Below, piece after piece: positions 21,046-30,613 of a stretch of 64,000 nt of DNA. The position numbers and the translations under genes were made by a program. Numbering within the stretch: the stretch's first letter is position 1; every line of letters begins with the position of its first letter. The notes under the pieces were generated by a model that had not been told where the DNA came from, ran no database searches, and saw nothing but the letters and a program-made list of their open reading frames with translations. The stretch is taken from assembly GCF_003151075.1 (NCBI RefSeq), contig NZ_CP029482.1, positions 4,588,001-4,652,000 of the forward strand, in the 5' to 3' direction. Source of the DNA: Pseudomonas sp. 31-12 (lineage in GTDB: Bacteria > Pseudomonadota > Gammaproteobacteria > Pseudomonadales > Pseudomonadaceae).

Positions 21046-21483
21046 TCAACTTGGAACTTGCAACGCCGGGCCGTAGCCTTCGATGAACTCGGCCGGCATG
21101 CGCTTGGGCTTGCCCGTGGACAGTTCGATGCAGACGAAGGTGGTTTGCGCCCGCAGCAACGTGGTGTTGTCGCTGGGGCGCTTCAACTGGAAGTGGCGGG
21201 TCATTTTCAGGCGTTGATCCCAATCGACAATCCAGGTTGCCAGTTGCAACTCGTCGCCCTCGTACGCCGCGGCCAGGTAATCGATCTCGTGCCGCACCAC
21301 TGCCATTGCCCGGTCCAGTCGACGGTACTCGACCAGGTCCAGGCCCAGCCGCTGCGAGTGGCGCCAGGCGCAACGTTCGAGCCAGGTCACGTACACCGCG
21401 TTGTTCGCGTGCCCCAGCCCGTCGATGTCCTCGGCGCCGACGTGCAGATCAATGATAAATGGCGTTGCCCGATCCCAGCCCAT
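21046..21483 (-). CDS. Hot-dog fold acyl-CoA thioesterase
   Basis: A 145-residue 4HBT/YbgC-type protein. The conserved helix region EDIDGLGHANNAVYVTWLERCAW (about 18-40) contains the Asp and His expected for thioester hydrolysis, followed by beta-strands with VVRHEIDYLAAAYEGDEL. The substrate is unknown. It lies between dusC and the alpha/beta hydrolase gene on the same strand, with gaps of about 50-80 bases. Confidence 0.87.
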   Translation of the reverse strand: MGWDRATPFIIDLHVGAEDIDGLGHANNAVYVTWLERCAWRHSQRLGLDLVEYRRLDRAMAVVRHEIDYLAAAYEGDELQLATWIVDWDQRLKMTRHFQLKRPSDNTTLLRAQTTFVCIELSTGKPKRMPAEFIEGYGPALQVPS

Positions 21484-21531
21484 GCCCCACTCCCGGTCAG
21501 ATGATTTCGACCGGGGCAGTGTAACGGATGC

Positions 21532-22365
21532 TTATGCCGATTGGCGCGATTGCAGGCTGCGACCGGCCAGCAGTGATAGCACGCCATCAATCACCCGAGG
21601 ATCCGCCAGCACCCGCCGATGACCGCCCTCTTCCAGGCGCAACAGCCGACTATCGAACCAGGCCTCGTGGATCAACCGGGACTCCTTGACCGAGACGAAG
21701 TTGTCATCTTCGGCGTGGACGATCAGGCCGGGCATGTCGAGCTGATAGTGCGCAACATCCAGCGTCGCCGCACGCATGCCGACGTCTTTCTCGACCTGAC
21801 GGATGAACGCCGAACGCGCTTTGGGCGGCAGCCGAACATAGCGGGCAAAACCGCGCAACACACCAAGAATCCGCGCCGGAGCGGCGATAGTGACCAGAGT
21901 TTCGGTGCGCAAGCCCAGCTGTACGGCGAGCATCGCACTGGCGCCGCCCATCGAGTGACCGATGACGGCCTGCAACGGCGGCAACTCGGCGGCGGCCTCA
22001 AGCATGGCGCGGGCGAACAGCACGACATTCGCTTCGTTACCCGGCGAGCGACCGTGAGCCGGTCCGTCCAGGGCAACGACGGTATACCCGGCCTCAACCA
22101 GCGCCGTGATCAGGCTGGCAAACTGCGTCGGCCGGCCTTCCCAGCCGTGCATCAACAACACGGCCGGACCTTGCCCCCAACGCAGCGCCGAGAGCCCGAA
22201 GCGCAAGGTGATTCGTTCGGATTTGGCCAGGAGCGGCAACTCCCAATCACGCGGAGGAAAATCCCGCGGCGTCATGAACGCCAGTCGCATTTTGCTCGCC
22301 ACCAGTTTCGGTGCGAACCAGCCCAAGGTGCCATTAACGCCACGAACCCACTTCAACGTGCTCAT
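21532..22365 (-). CDS. Alpha/beta hydrolase
   Basis: A 277-residue serine hydrolase of the alpha/beta fold. Visible are the LLMHGWEGRPTQF oxyanion-hole region, the nucleophile elbow GHSMGGA and a C-terminal GGHRRVL segment with the likely catalytic His. Its start lies 31 bases after the end of a TetR-family gene, so the two are probably co-transcribed and the regulator may control it. Substrate unknown. Confidence 0.88.
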   Translation of the reverse strand: MSTLKWVRGVNGTLGWFAPKLVASKMRLAFMTPRDFPPRDWELPLLAKSERITLRFGLSALRWGQGPAVLLMHGWEGRPTQFASLITALVEAGYTVVALDGPAHGRSPGNEANVVLFARAMLEAAAELPPLQAVIGHSMGGASAMLAVQLGLRTETLVTIAAPARILGVLRGFARYVRLPPKARSAFIRQVEKDVGMRAATLDVAHYQLDMPGLIVHAEDDNFVSVKESRLIHEAWFDSRLLRLEEGGHRRVLADPRVIDGVLSLLAGRSLQSRQSA

Positions 22366-22396
22366 CGCTCTCACTCCTCAGGCCACTGCCTTCAGG

Positions 22397-22936
22397 TCAT
22401 AGCACCGCCGACTTGGCGGCGCGCAGCAATCGATCGGACAACTCGCCTGGCCCCAGCGCCCGTGCCAGAGCCAGACCACCGACCATCAAGGCCATGTCGG
22501 CCAGGGCTTTGTCGGTGTCTTCCGGGCTGGCCGCCAACTGCGCGACCATCATTTCCACATGCTCATTCAACGCCACACGAAACGCGTCCGGCAGGCGCCC
22601 CAGCTCACCGACAGACGCCGGGATCGGGCACGCTGACTCCGAGGAATCACGGTGTTTGCGTGACAGGTAAAACGCGGCAACCAAAGCGCGACGCTCTTCG
22701 CCGGTCAATTCGGCGTCCATGTCGGCGATCAAGCCACGGCGGTGACCAAGCAGTTGCTTGAACGCCTCCAGCATCATCGCGTCCTTGCTTTCGAAGTGCG
22801 CATAGAAGCCGCCAACCGTCAGGCCGGCTGCGCCCATCACTTCGCCCACGCTCGGTTCGGCCGGGCCGCGCTGAATCAGCGCTGCACTGGCGGCTTTGAG
22901 AATGCGTTCGCGGGTTTGAGCTTTTTTATCGTTCAT
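22397..22936 (-). CDS. TetR-family regulator
   Basis: A 179-residue repressor with an N-terminal HTH (about 8-55, RERILKAASAALIQRG...VGEVMGAAGLTVGGFYAHFESKDAM), of the AcrR/YxaF-like subgroup. It is the first gene of a likely operon with the alpha/beta hydrolase. A 13-base palindrome just upstream (22960-22972) is a candidate autoregulatory operator. Confidence 0.9.
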   Translation of the reverse strand: MNDKKAQTRERILKAASAALIQRGPAEPSVGEVMGAAGLTVGGFYAHFESKDAMMLEAFKQLLGHRRGLIADMDAELTGEERRALVAAFYLSRKHRDSSESACPIPASVGELGRLPDAFRVALNEHVEMMVAQLAASPEDTDKALADMALMVGGLALARALGPGELSDRLLRAAKSAVL

Positions 22937-22959
22937 CGTTGCCTCCGAATATTACGACT

Positions 22960-22972
22960 AGAATATTATTCT
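22960..22972. promoter_or_regulatory. Palindrome upstream of the TetR gene
   Basis: AGAATATTATTCT is a perfect 13-base palindrome 24 bases before the TetR start, in an AT-rich stretch. GAATATT also occurs at 22947-22953. Candidate operator; not tested. Confidence 0.45.
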
Positions 22973-23059
22973 CATAATAATTTTCCGCAAGTCGTGGATG
23001 TGACCGCTGGTCTGAAGAACAGTTTGAAAGAAATGGGGGATTTGGCCAAACGCCAGACA

Positions 23060-23093
23060 AACAAAAGGGCCATTCAATAATTGAATGACCCTT
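23060..23093 (-). terminator. Terminator of the tRNA operon
   Basis: Minus strand AAGGGTCATTCAA-TTA-TTGAATGGCCCTT followed by TTGTTTGTC, about 30 bases after the last tRNA-Glu. Confidence 0.85.
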
Positions 23094-23119
23094 ATAAAAT
23101 CCCGCAGAGCGGGTAATCG

Positions 23120-23195
23120 TGGCGTCCCCTAGGGGACTCGAACCCCTGTTACCGCCGTGAAAGGGCGGTGTCCTAGGCCACTAGACGAAGGGGAC
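23120..23195 (-). tRNA. tRNA-Glu (UUC), second copy in transcript
   Basis: A 76-base cloverleaf with acceptor GTCCCCT/AGGGGAC, discriminator G, encoded CCA, T-loop GGTTCGAGTCC and anticodon loop CTTTCAC giving anticodon UUC. Fourth and last tRNA of the operon. Confidence 0.96.
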
Positions 23196-23275
23196 GCAAA
23201 ACCTTCTATACAACTGATCAGTGCTGAGAACTGATCGATTCAAGACCGGTGTGGCCAGATCTTGAACTGTAAAAT

Positions 23276-23351
23276 TGGTGGAGCTAAGCGGGATCGAACC
23301 GCTGACCTCCTGCATGCCATGCAGGCGCTCTCCCAGCTGAGCTATAGCCCC
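23276..23351 (-). tRNA. tRNA-Ala (GGC), second copy in transcript
   Basis: Acceptor GGGGCTA/TAGCTCC with encoded CCA; anticodon stem CCTGC/GCAGG and loop ATGGCAT, anticodon GGC. It differs from the other Ala copy by compensatory changes in the anticodon and T stems. Confidence 0.96.
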
Positions 23352-23404
23352 GGATTTTTCGCCTCGCGGCGGAGCGACATCTTGCAACGTCGCTTCTGTA
23401 AAAC

Positions 23405-23480
23405 TGGCGTCCCCTAGGGGACTCGAACCCCTGTTACCGCCGTGAAAGGGCGGTGTCCTAGGCCACTAGACGAAGGGGAC
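23405..23480 (-). tRNA. tRNA-Glu (UUC), first copy in transcript
   Basis: Identical in sequence to the tRNA-Glu at 23120-23195, including encoded CCA. Confidence 0.96.
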
Positions 23481-23559
23481 GCAAACCCTTCTATACAACA
23501 GATCAACGCTGAGTGTTGATCGCTTCAAGGCCGGTGTGGCCAGACCTTGAAGTGTAAAT

Positions 23560-23635
<76 letters not shown>

Positions 23636-23656
23636 TCATCGCTGAGGACGGGGCGA

Positions 23657-23685
23657 ATCTTAATGGCGCTTCGGAAAGCTGTCAA
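23657..23685 (-). promoter_or_regulatory. Sigma-70 promoter of the tRNA operon
   Basis: Minus strand TTGACA, exactly 17 bases, TAAGAT, followed by the GC-rich discriminator TCGCCCCG typical of stringently controlled stable-RNA promoters. Upstream (23686-23715) is an A/T-rich tract like an UP element. Confidence 0.85.
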
Positions 23686-23740
23686 ACTTATTTTTAAAAT
23701 ATTTCAAAGTTTTTTGCCGACATAACAATCACTTACCGCC

Positions 23741-23764
23741 CTCCCCCCGGAAAAACGGGGGGAG
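23741..23764 (-). terminator. Hairpin after gltX
   Basis: CTCCCCCC / GGGGGGAG, eight perfect pairs with an eight-base loop, 60 bases past the gltX stop. It lacks a U tract, so termination is only probable. Confidence 0.5.
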
Positions 23765-23824
23765 CACCGAAGATCACGAACAAATGATCGCAACCTCCGG
23801 CAGTTCCTACAGGGGCAAACGTCC

Positions 23825-25306
23825 TCAGGCGATGTTGCCCAGGAGTTTTTCCCACTCCTTGTTTTCCTTCTTCGACACACCGCCCAACAGGTCGATGGCC
23901 TGGCGCAGACGGAAACGGGTCAGGTCCGGACCGAGGATTTCCATCGCATCGAGCACCGACACCGAACTGGCCTGGCCAGTGATCGCGGCAAACATCAGCG
24001 GCATGGCATCACGCAGCTTCAGCTCCAGGGATTCGACCACCGCCTGAATCGTCGCGGTGATGCTGTCCTTCTCCCACTGACGCAGGCTTTCCAGCTTCCA
24101 CAGAATCAGTTGCATCAGCTGACGCACCTGGTCGCCCGAGAGCTTCTTCGATTCGAACAGCTTGGCATCCGGGTTCACGCCACCGGCGAAGAAGAAACCA
24201 GCCAGCGGTGCAACCTGGCTGAAGGTCTCGACGCGGCCTTGTACGTGTGGCGCGATCTTCATCATGTATTCAGGGTTAAGTGCCCAGGTTTGCAGGCGCG
24301 AAGCGAACTCTTCCACCGGCAAATCACGCAGCCATTGTCCGTTGAGCCACGACAGCTTCTCGATGTCAAAAATCGGCCCACCGAGGGACACACGGCTCAG
24401 GTCGAAGTGATCGACCATTTCCTGCAGCGAGAACTTCTCGCGCTCGTCCGGCATCGACCAGCCCATGCGGCCGAGGTAGTTGAGCATCGCTTCCGGCATG
24501 AAGCCCATGCGCTCGTAGAACGTCACCGAGGTCGGGTTCTTGCGCTTGGACAGTTTGCTCTTGTCCGGGTTACGCAACAGCGGCATGTAGCACAGCTCCG
24601 GTTGTTCCCAGCCGAAGTATTCGTAAAGCAGGATCAGTTTCGGTGCCGATGGCAGCCACTCTTCACCGCGCAGTACGTGGGTGATGCCCATCAAGTGGTC
24701 ATCGACCACGTTGGCCAGGAAGTAGGTCGGCAGGCCATCGGTCTTCATCAACACTTGCATGTCCATGCGATCCCACGGGATCTCGACGTCGCCACGCAGC
24801 ATGTCCGGCACCACGCAAACACCTTCGCTCGGCACTTTCATGCGGATTACGTGAGGTTCGCCGGCGGCCAGGCGGCGCGCGACTTCTTCTTTCGAGAGCA
24901 ACAGCGCACGGCCGTCGTAACGCGGGGTTTCGCCACGGGCCATTTGCTCGGCGCGCATCTGGTCAAGCTCTTCGGCGGTGCAGAAGCACGGGAAAGCGTG
25001 GCCCATTTCGACCAGTTGCTGGCAGTACTTCTGATAGATGTCGCCGCGCTCGCTTTGACGATACGGACCATGCGGACCACCAACGTCCGGGCCTTCGCTC
25101 CAGTCGATGCCCAACCAGCGCAAGGCGTCGAAAATCTGCTGCTCGGACTCGCGGGTCGAGCGCAACTGATCGGTGTCTTCGATCCGCAGGATGAACTCAC
25201 CGCCATGCTGCTTGGCAAAGCAATAGTTGAACAAAGCGATGTAAGCGGTACCTACGTGGGGGTCCCCGGTAGGCGATGGCGCGATGCGCGTGCGGACGGT
25301 GGTCAT
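23825..25306 (-). CDS. gltX: Glutamyl-tRNA synthetase
   Basis: A 493-residue class I aminoacyl-tRNA synthetase charging tRNA-Glu. The HIGH-equivalent is in [13 protein letters not shown] (residues 9-21), and the KMSKS-equivalent is [11 protein letters not shown]. The product is used directly with the tRNA-Glu genes transcribed just downstream on the same strand, but those have their own promoter and a hairpin lies between. Confidence 0.97.
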   Translation of the reverse strand: MTTVRTRIAPSPTGDPHVGTAYIALFNYCFAKQHGGEFILRIEDTDQLRSTRESEQQIFDALRWLGIDWSEGPDVGGPHGPYRQSERGDIYQKYCQQLVEMGHAFPCFCTAEELDQMRAEQMARGETPRYDGRALLLSKEEVARRLAAGEPHVIRMKVPSEGVCVVPDMLRGDVEIPWDRMDMQVLMKTDGLPTYFLANVVDDHLMGITHVLRGEEWLPSAPKLILLYEYFGWEQPELCYMPLLRNPDKSKLSKRKNPTSVTFYERMGFMPEAMLNYLGRMGWSMPDEREKFSLQEMVDHFDLSRVSLGGPIFDIEKLSWLNGQWLRDLPVEEFASRLQTWALNPEYMMKIAPHVQGRVETFSQVAPLAGFFFAGGVNPDAKLFESKKLSGDQVRQLMQLILWKLESLRQWEKDSITATIQAVVESLELKLRDAMPLMFAAITGQASSVSVLDAMEILGPDLTRFRLRQAIDLLGGVSKKENKEWEKLLGNIA

Positions 25307-25526
25307 GGCAAGTCTCGAAATGAAGATAAAACAAAGGGCGAATGGTAACAGGCGATACCCGCCCGGCTCCAGTCAGCAGGGCATTTAAGCCAACGTTGCG
25401 TCTACAACGGGCCTGAGCCGCGATGAATGAAGGATTATCAGCCGATGGCATTTACCCACTATCGACTGTATGCCAGATTCACCTGCTGATAACTTTCCTT
25501 ACAATTTCTCGACTACAGCTTGCCCC

Positions 25527-26576
25527 ATGCCTGCCCAACTCAAGCGTCGCCTGTTCATTTTCCTGCTGATCGTCCTGCTGATTGCCGGGGGCTTTTTTGC
25601 CCAGTGGTTCTTCAAGGGACGGTTTTATGAAAGCACCAACAACGCCTACGTGCAGGGCGAGATCACGCGTGTCTCCAGCCAATTGGGTGCGCGCATCGAT
25701 CAAGTGCTGGTGCAGGACAACCAGCACGTCGACAAAGGCCAGTTGCTGATCAAGCTCGAAGGCGATGACTTCCAGCTCGCCGTCGACCGCGCCAACGCCA
25801 CCCTCGCCACCCGCCAGGCCGAACGCCTGCAAGCCCAGAGCAAACTGACCCAGCAAGCCAGCCTGATTGCCGCCAGTGACGCGCAAGTCGCCTCTAGCCA
25901 GGCCAGCCTGGGACGCTCGCAAATCGACTTGTCCCGCGCGCAAACCCTGCGCAAACCCGGTTACGTGTCGGAAGAACGGGTGACCACCCTTTCCGCCGAC
26001 AACCACATCGCCCGCTCGCAAGTGACCAAGGCCCAGGCCGACGCGCAAAGTCAGCGCCAGCAAGTCAATTCCTTGAGTGCCGAGATCAAGCGACTCGATG
26101 CCATGATCGCGAATGCCAAGACCGACCTCGCCCAGGCCGAACTGAACCTGACCCGCAGCGAAATCCACGCGCCCATCAGCGGTTTGATCGGCCAGCGCGC
26201 CGCTCGCGAAGGCCAATACGTGCAGGCCGGCGCTTACCTGCTGTCGATCGTCCCGGATCAGGACATCTGGATTCAGGCCAACTTCAAGGAAACCCAGATC
26301 GGTCACATGCAGCCCGGCCAGAAAGCCAAATTGACCTTTGACGCCTACAGCGACACGCCAATCGATGCGCGGGTCGACAGCCTGTTCGCCGCCTCGGGCG
26401 CGCAGTTCAGCCTGTTGCCGCCGGACAATGCCACGGGCAACTTCACCAAAGTCGTACAACGGATTCCGGTCAAACTGACCTTCGCCGCGGACAACCCGCT
26501 GCACGGCAAGATTCGCCCAGGCATGTCGGTCACCGCCAAAGTGAACATCAAAGACACCCCTGACGATGGCCGGTGA
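25527..26576 (+). CDS. EmrA-like membrane fusion protein
   Basis: A 349-residue HlyD-family periplasmic adaptor. It has one N-terminal membrane anchor (about 9-29), a biotinyl-lipoyl-like half (NNAYVQGEITRVSSQLGARI), a long alpha-hairpin (about 95-200) and the matching second half (SEIHAPISGLIGQRAAREGQYV). The start at 25527 begins MPAQLKRRLF just before the anchor; an in-frame start at 25470 would add 19 polar residues. It overlaps the MFS gene by 11 bases, so together they form an EmrAB-type exporter that needs an outer-membrane partner encoded elsewhere. Confidence 0.92.
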   Translation: MPAQLKRRLFIFLLIVLLIAGGFFAQWFFKGRFYESTNNAYVQGEITRVSSQLGARIDQVLVQDNQHVDKGQLLIKLEGDDFQLAVDRANATLATRQAERLQAQSKLTQQASLIAASDAQVASSQASLGRSQIDLSRAQTLRKPGYVSEERVTTLSADNHIARSQVTKAQADAQSQRQQVNSLSAEIKRLDAMIANAKTDLAQAELNLTRSEIHAPISGLIGQRAAREGQYVQAGAYLLSIVPDQDIWIQANFKETQIGHMQPGQKAKLTFDAYSDTPIDARVDSLFAASGAQFSLLPPDNATGNFTKVVQRIPVKLTFAADNPLHGKIRPGMSVTAKVNIKDTPDDGR

Positions 26577-28116
26577 TCAACTGATCCGCCCGGTCGAAGA
26601 GCCGACCCGGCGGGACTGGATTGCGGTGATGAGCGTGATGCTCGGCGCCTTCATGGCCGTGCTCGACATTCAGATCACCAACTCGTCGCTCAAGGACATT
26701 CAGGGCGCATTATCAGCAACCCTCGAAGAAGGCTCGTGGATTTCCACCTCCTACCTGGTCGCAGAAATCATCATGATCCCGCTGACTGCGTGGCTGGTGC
26801 AGCTGCTGTCGGCGCGACGCCTGGCGGTCTGGGTTTCATTGGGATTTCTCGCCGCCTCCCTGCTTTGCTCCATGGCCTGGAGCCTGGAGAGCATGATCAT
26901 CTTTCGGGCGCTGCAGGGCTTCACCGGCGGCGCGCTGATCCCGCTGGCGTTCACCCTCACCCTGATCAAACTCCCGGAACACCACCGCGCCAAAGGCATG
27001 GCCATGTTCGCCATGACTGCGACATTCGCGCCCTCCATCGGCCCGACGCTGGGCGGCTGGCTGACGGAAAACTGGGGCTGGGAATACATTTTCTACATCA
27101 ACATACCGCCGGGCCTGATCATGATCGCCGGCCTGATGTACGGCCTGGAGAAGAAAGAAGCGCACTGGGAACTGCTCAAAAGCACCGACTACATGGGCAT
27201 TCTCACGCTCGGCGTCGGTCTCGGTTGCTTGCAGGTGTTCCTGGAGGAAGGCCATCGCAAGGACTGGCTCGAGTCGAACCTGATCGTGACCCTGGGCAGC
27301 ATCGCGCTGGTCAGCCTGATCACCTTTGTGATCGTGCAGTTTTCCAAGCCCAATCCCTTGATCAACCTCAGCATCCTGGGTAATCGCAACTTTGGTTTAT
27401 CGAGTATTTCCAGCCTCGGGATGGGCGTCGGCTTGTACGGCTCGATCTTCCTGTTGCCGCTGTATCTGGCGCAGATCCAGAACTACAACGCTTTGCAGAT
27501 CGGTGAAGTGATCATGTGGATGGGCGTGCCGCAGCTGTTTCTGATTCCGCTGGTGCCGAAGCTGATGAAGTACGTGTCGCCGAAATGGCTATGCACGCTG
27601 GGCTTCGGCCTGTTCGGGTTGGCGAGTTTTTCGTCAGGGGTGCTGAACCCGGACTTTGCCGGGCCGCAGTTCAATCAGATCCAGATCATCCGGGCGCTTG
27701 GCCAGCCGTTGATCATGGTGACCATCTCGCTGATCGCCACCGCTTACATCCTGCCGCAGGATGCGGGGTCGGCGTCGAGCCTGTTCAACATCCTGCGCAA
27801 CCTCGGCGGCGCGATTGGCATCGCCCTCCTCGCCACATTGCTGGATGCGCGGACCAAGACCTATTTTGATTATCTGCGTGAATCCATCGTGCCGAGCAAT
27901 CCGCAGGTGGCGGAGCGGATGGCGTTAATGACGGACCGGTTTGGCAGTGAGACGGCGGCGCTGGGCAAACTGAGCGAGATTGCGCATCAGCAGGCGTCGA
28001 TCATGGCGTACAACGATGCGTTTCACTTTGTCGGGATTGCATTGGGGATCAGCATGCTGGCGGTGTTGTTGACCAAGGCGTTGCCGGCGGGGCTCAAAGC
28101 TGGGGAGGCGCATTAA
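26566..28116 (+). CDS. EmrB-like DHA2 family MFS drug transporter
   Basis: A 516-residue inner-membrane proton-drug antiporter of the 14-TM DHA2 family. Family motifs include LDIQITNSSLKDIQGALSAT in the first membrane helix and the FRALQGFTGGALIPLAFT segment. It pairs with the upstream EmrA-like adaptor by an 11-base gene overlap. Substrates cannot be predicted; EmrAB relatives export hydrophobic toxicants. Confidence 0.93.
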   Translation: MAGDQLIRPVEEPTRRDWIAVMSVMLGAFMAVLDIQITNSSLKDIQGALSATLEEGSWISTSYLVAEIIMIPLTAWLVQLLSARRLAVWVSLGFLAASLLCSMAWSLESMIIFRALQGFTGGALIPLAFTLTLIKLPEHHRAKGMAMFAMTATFAPSIGPTLGGWLTENWGWEYIFYINIPPGLIMIAGLMYGLEKKEAHWELLKSTDYMGILTLGVGLGCLQVFLEEGHRKDWLESNLIVTLGSIALVSLITFVIVQFSKPNPLINLSILGNRNFGLSSISSLGMGVGLYGSIFLLPLYLAQIQNYNALQIGEVIMWMGVPQLFLIPLVPKLMKYVSPKWLCTLGFGLFGLASFSSGVLNPDFAGPQFNQIQIIRALGQPLIMVTISLIATAYILPQDAGSASSLFNILRNLGGAIGIALLATLLDARTKTYFDYLRESIVPSNPQVAERMALMTDRFGSETAALGKLSEIAHQQASIMAYNDAFHFVGIALGISMLAVLLTKALPAGLKAGEAH

Positions 28117-28131
28117 GACCGAGGCGTCCCA

Positions 28132-28223
28132 ATCGCGAGCAGGCTCGCTCCCACAGGGTTCTCTGATGTTCACATAACAGTGAACACACAGAAGTCCAAT
28201 GTGGGAGCGAGCCTGCTCGCGAT
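28132..28223. repeat. REPIN between the MFS gene and uvrB
   Basis: Arms ATCGCGAGCAGGCTCGCTCC and its reverse complement, with an inner GTTCAC/GTGAAC stem in the spacer. It lies in the 130-base gap between convergent genes. Confidence 0.85.
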
Positions 28224-28246
28224 GAGGCCAGCAAATTCAGCGGAAA

Positions 28247-30262
28247 TCAGACAGTGATCAACCGATCCCGCAACTTGCCAATCTCATCGCGCATCTGCGC
28301 CGCCGCCTCAAACTCCAGATCCCGCGCCAACGCGTACATCTTCTCTTCCAGGGCTTTAATGCGCTTGGCGATCTCGCCCGGTGAGCGCAATTCGGCCTCG
28401 TACTTGGCGCTCTCTTCGGCGGCCTTGGCCATGCCTTTGCGCTTCTTGCTGCGCGAACCCGGTACGGTGGCGCCTTCCATGATGTCGGCCACGTCCTTGA
28501 ACACACCCTTCGGCGTGATCCCGTTGGCAAGGTTGAAGGCGATTTGCTTGTCGCGACGACGCTCGGTTTCACCGATCGCCCGCTCCATGGAACCGGTGAT
28601 GCGATCCGCATAGAGAATCGCCCGGCCATTGAGGTTTCGCGCCGCCCGGCCGATGGTCTGGATCAGCGAACGCTCGGAACGCAGGAAGCCTTCCTTGTCC
28701 GCATCGAGGATCGCCACCAGCGAGACTTCCGGCATGTCCAGGCCTTCGCGCAGCAGGTTGATCCCCACCAGCACATCGAAGGTGCCCAGACGCAAATCGC
28801 GGATGATTTCGACTCGTTCCACGGTGTCGATGTCCGAGTGCAAGTAGCGCACGCGCACGCCGTGGTCGGCCAGGTAATCGGTCAAGTCTTCGGACATGCG
28901 CTTGGTCAGCGTGGTGACCAGCACCCGCTCTTCCAGCGCCACGCGCTTGCCGATTTCCGAGAGCAAATCGTCGACCTGGGTCAGCGCCGGGCGGATTTCG
29001 ATTTGCGGGTCCACCAGGCCGGTGGGGCGCACCAGTTGCTCGACCACGCGACCGGCGTGTTCCGCTTCGTAATTGCCCGGCGTGGCCGAGACGAAAATCG
29101 TCTGCGGGCTGATGCCTTCGAATTCGTCGAAACGCATCGGCCGGTTGTCCAGCGCTGACGGCAGGCGGAAGCCATATTCCACCAGCGTCTCTTTACGGGA
29201 ACGGTCGCCTTTATACATGGCGCCGACCTGCGGCACGCTGACGTGGGATTCGTCGATCACCAGCAAGGCGTCGGCCGGCAGGTAGTCGAACAGTGTCGGT
29301 GGCGCCTGGCCGGACTCACGGCCCGACAGGTAGCGCGAGTAGTTTTCGATGCCGTTGCAGTAACCCAGCTCGAGGATCATCTCCAGGTCGAAACGGGTGC
29401 GCTGTTCCAGGCGCTGGGCTTCAACGAGTTTATTGTTGGAACGCAGGTAATCCAGGCGCTCCTGCAATTCGACTTTAATTCCTTCGACGGCACCCAGCAG
29501 GGTTTCCCGTGGCGTCACGTAGTGGCTTTTCGGATAGAAGGTGAACCGCGGCAGCTTTCGGATCACTTCACCGGTCAGCGGATCGAAGGCCGACAGGCTC
29601 TCGACTTCGTCATCGAACAACTCGATGCGGATCGCTTCGAAATCGGATTCCGCCGGGTGGATATCGATCACATCGCCGCGCACCCGGAAGGTCGCCCGGG
29701 CGAACTCCATGTCGTTGCGGGTGTATTGCAGATCTGCGAGACGGCGCAGCAACGCGCGCTGATCGAGCTTGTCGCCGCGATCCACGTGCAACACCATCTT
29801 CAGATAGGTTTCCGGACTGCCCAGGCCGTAGATACAAGACACCGTGGTGACGATGATCGCGTCTTTGCGCTCCAGCAGCGCTTTGGTCGCGGACAGCCGC
29901 ATCTGTTCGATGTGGTCGTTGATCGAGGCGTCTTTCTCGATAAAGGTGTCCGACGACGGCACATAGGCTTCGGGCTGGTAGTAGTCGTAGTAGGAAACGA
30001 AGTATTCGACGGCGTTGTTCGGGAAGAACGCCTTGAACTCGCCGTACAACTGCGCGGCCAGAGTCTTGTTCGGCGCCAGCACCAGGGTCGGACGCTGCAC
30101 TTGGGCGATCACGTTGGCGATGCTGAAGGTCTTGCCCGAGCCGGTCACACCGAGCAACGTCTGGTGCGCCAGCCCGGCTTCGATGCCCTCGACCATCAGG
30201 CGGATGGCTTCCGGCTGATCGCCGGCGGGCTCGAAGCGGGTGACTAGCTGGAATTCAGACAT
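28247..30262 (-). CDS. uvrB: Excinuclease ABC subunit B
   Basis: A 671-residue DNA-damage-verifying helicase-like subunit of nucleotide excision repair. Motifs include Walker A TGSGKTF (about 39-45), the beta-hairpin region [12 protein letters not shown], the DESHVSVPQ Walker B area, helicase motif IGRAARN and a C-terminal UVR domain (about 630-668) that binds UvrC. I do not see a clear LexA box (CTG-N10-CAG) in the 350 bases upstream. Confidence 0.98.
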   Translation of the reverse strand: MSEFQLVTRFEPAGDQPEAIRLMVEGIEAGLAHQTLLGVTGSGKTFSIANVIAQVQRPTLVLAPNKTLAAQLYGEFKAFFPNNAVEYFVSYYDYYQPEAYVPSSDTFIEKDASINDHIEQMRLSATKALLERKDAIIVTTVSCIYGLGSPETYLKMVLHVDRGDKLDQRALLRRLADLQYTRNDMEFARATFRVRGDVIDIHPAESDFEAIRIELFDDEVESLSAFDPLTGEVIRKLPRFTFYPKSHYVTPRETLLGAVEGIKVELQERLDYLRSNNKLVEAQRLEQRTRFDLEMILELGYCNGIENYSRYLSGRESGQAPPTLFDYLPADALLVIDESHVSVPQVGAMYKGDRSRKETLVEYGFRLPSALDNRPMRFDEFEGISPQTIFVSATPGNYEAEHAGRVVEQLVRPTGLVDPQIEIRPALTQVDDLLSEIGKRVALEERVLVTTLTKRMSEDLTDYLADHGVRVRYLHSDIDTVERVEIIRDLRLGTFDVLVGINLLREGLDMPEVSLVAILDADKEGFLRSERSLIQTIGRAARNLNGRAILYADRITGSMERAIGETERRRDKQIAFNLANGITPKGVFKDVADIMEGATVPGSRSKKRKGMAKAAEESAKYEAELRSPGEIAKRIKALEEKMYALARDLEFEAAAQMRDEIGKLRDRLITV

Positions 30263-30613
30263 GCATACCTCTCGATTCTCGAAGCAGGGTATCGCGCCAG
30301 CGCGGTCAAACCGGCAGCAACGAGATAGGCCGCAAACGACTCACGTCGCCCGAGGAAAAAACTGGATTGTGCTCAATGTGGTGCCGATTGCCTGCGCTTT
30401 CAAGGCAAACGTCCTACATCCCTTGAAGTCTTTGATGGCGACATTCGACTAACGGTCGAAAAATAATCGAAAAAACTTAACCTAAAAGCCGAATCGTCTG
30501 TCGCCATCAATCGCAGATGGCCTCTATACTAGCTCCCCGTTTGTGCACCGCTCTAGTGCATTCGGCTGGAGCGCGACACGTCCCTCCACTCTCCATTCAG
30601 AGCCGCCGCAAAA
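30263..30613. promoter_or_regulatory. Divergent intergenic region uvrB / aminotransferase
   Basis: 351 bases with no gene. It holds a perfect interrupted palindrome TTCGAC-TAACG-GTCGAA (30444-30460), an AT-rich tract, and a TATACT -10 candidate for the aminotransferase gene at 30535-30540 without a strong -35. No promoter for uvrB stands out. Confidence 0.45.

Noticed and set aside
30480..30540. Possible LexA box near uvrB (CTG...CAG)
   Set aside because: The spacing is 13 instead of 10 bases and the centre is not AT-alternating.
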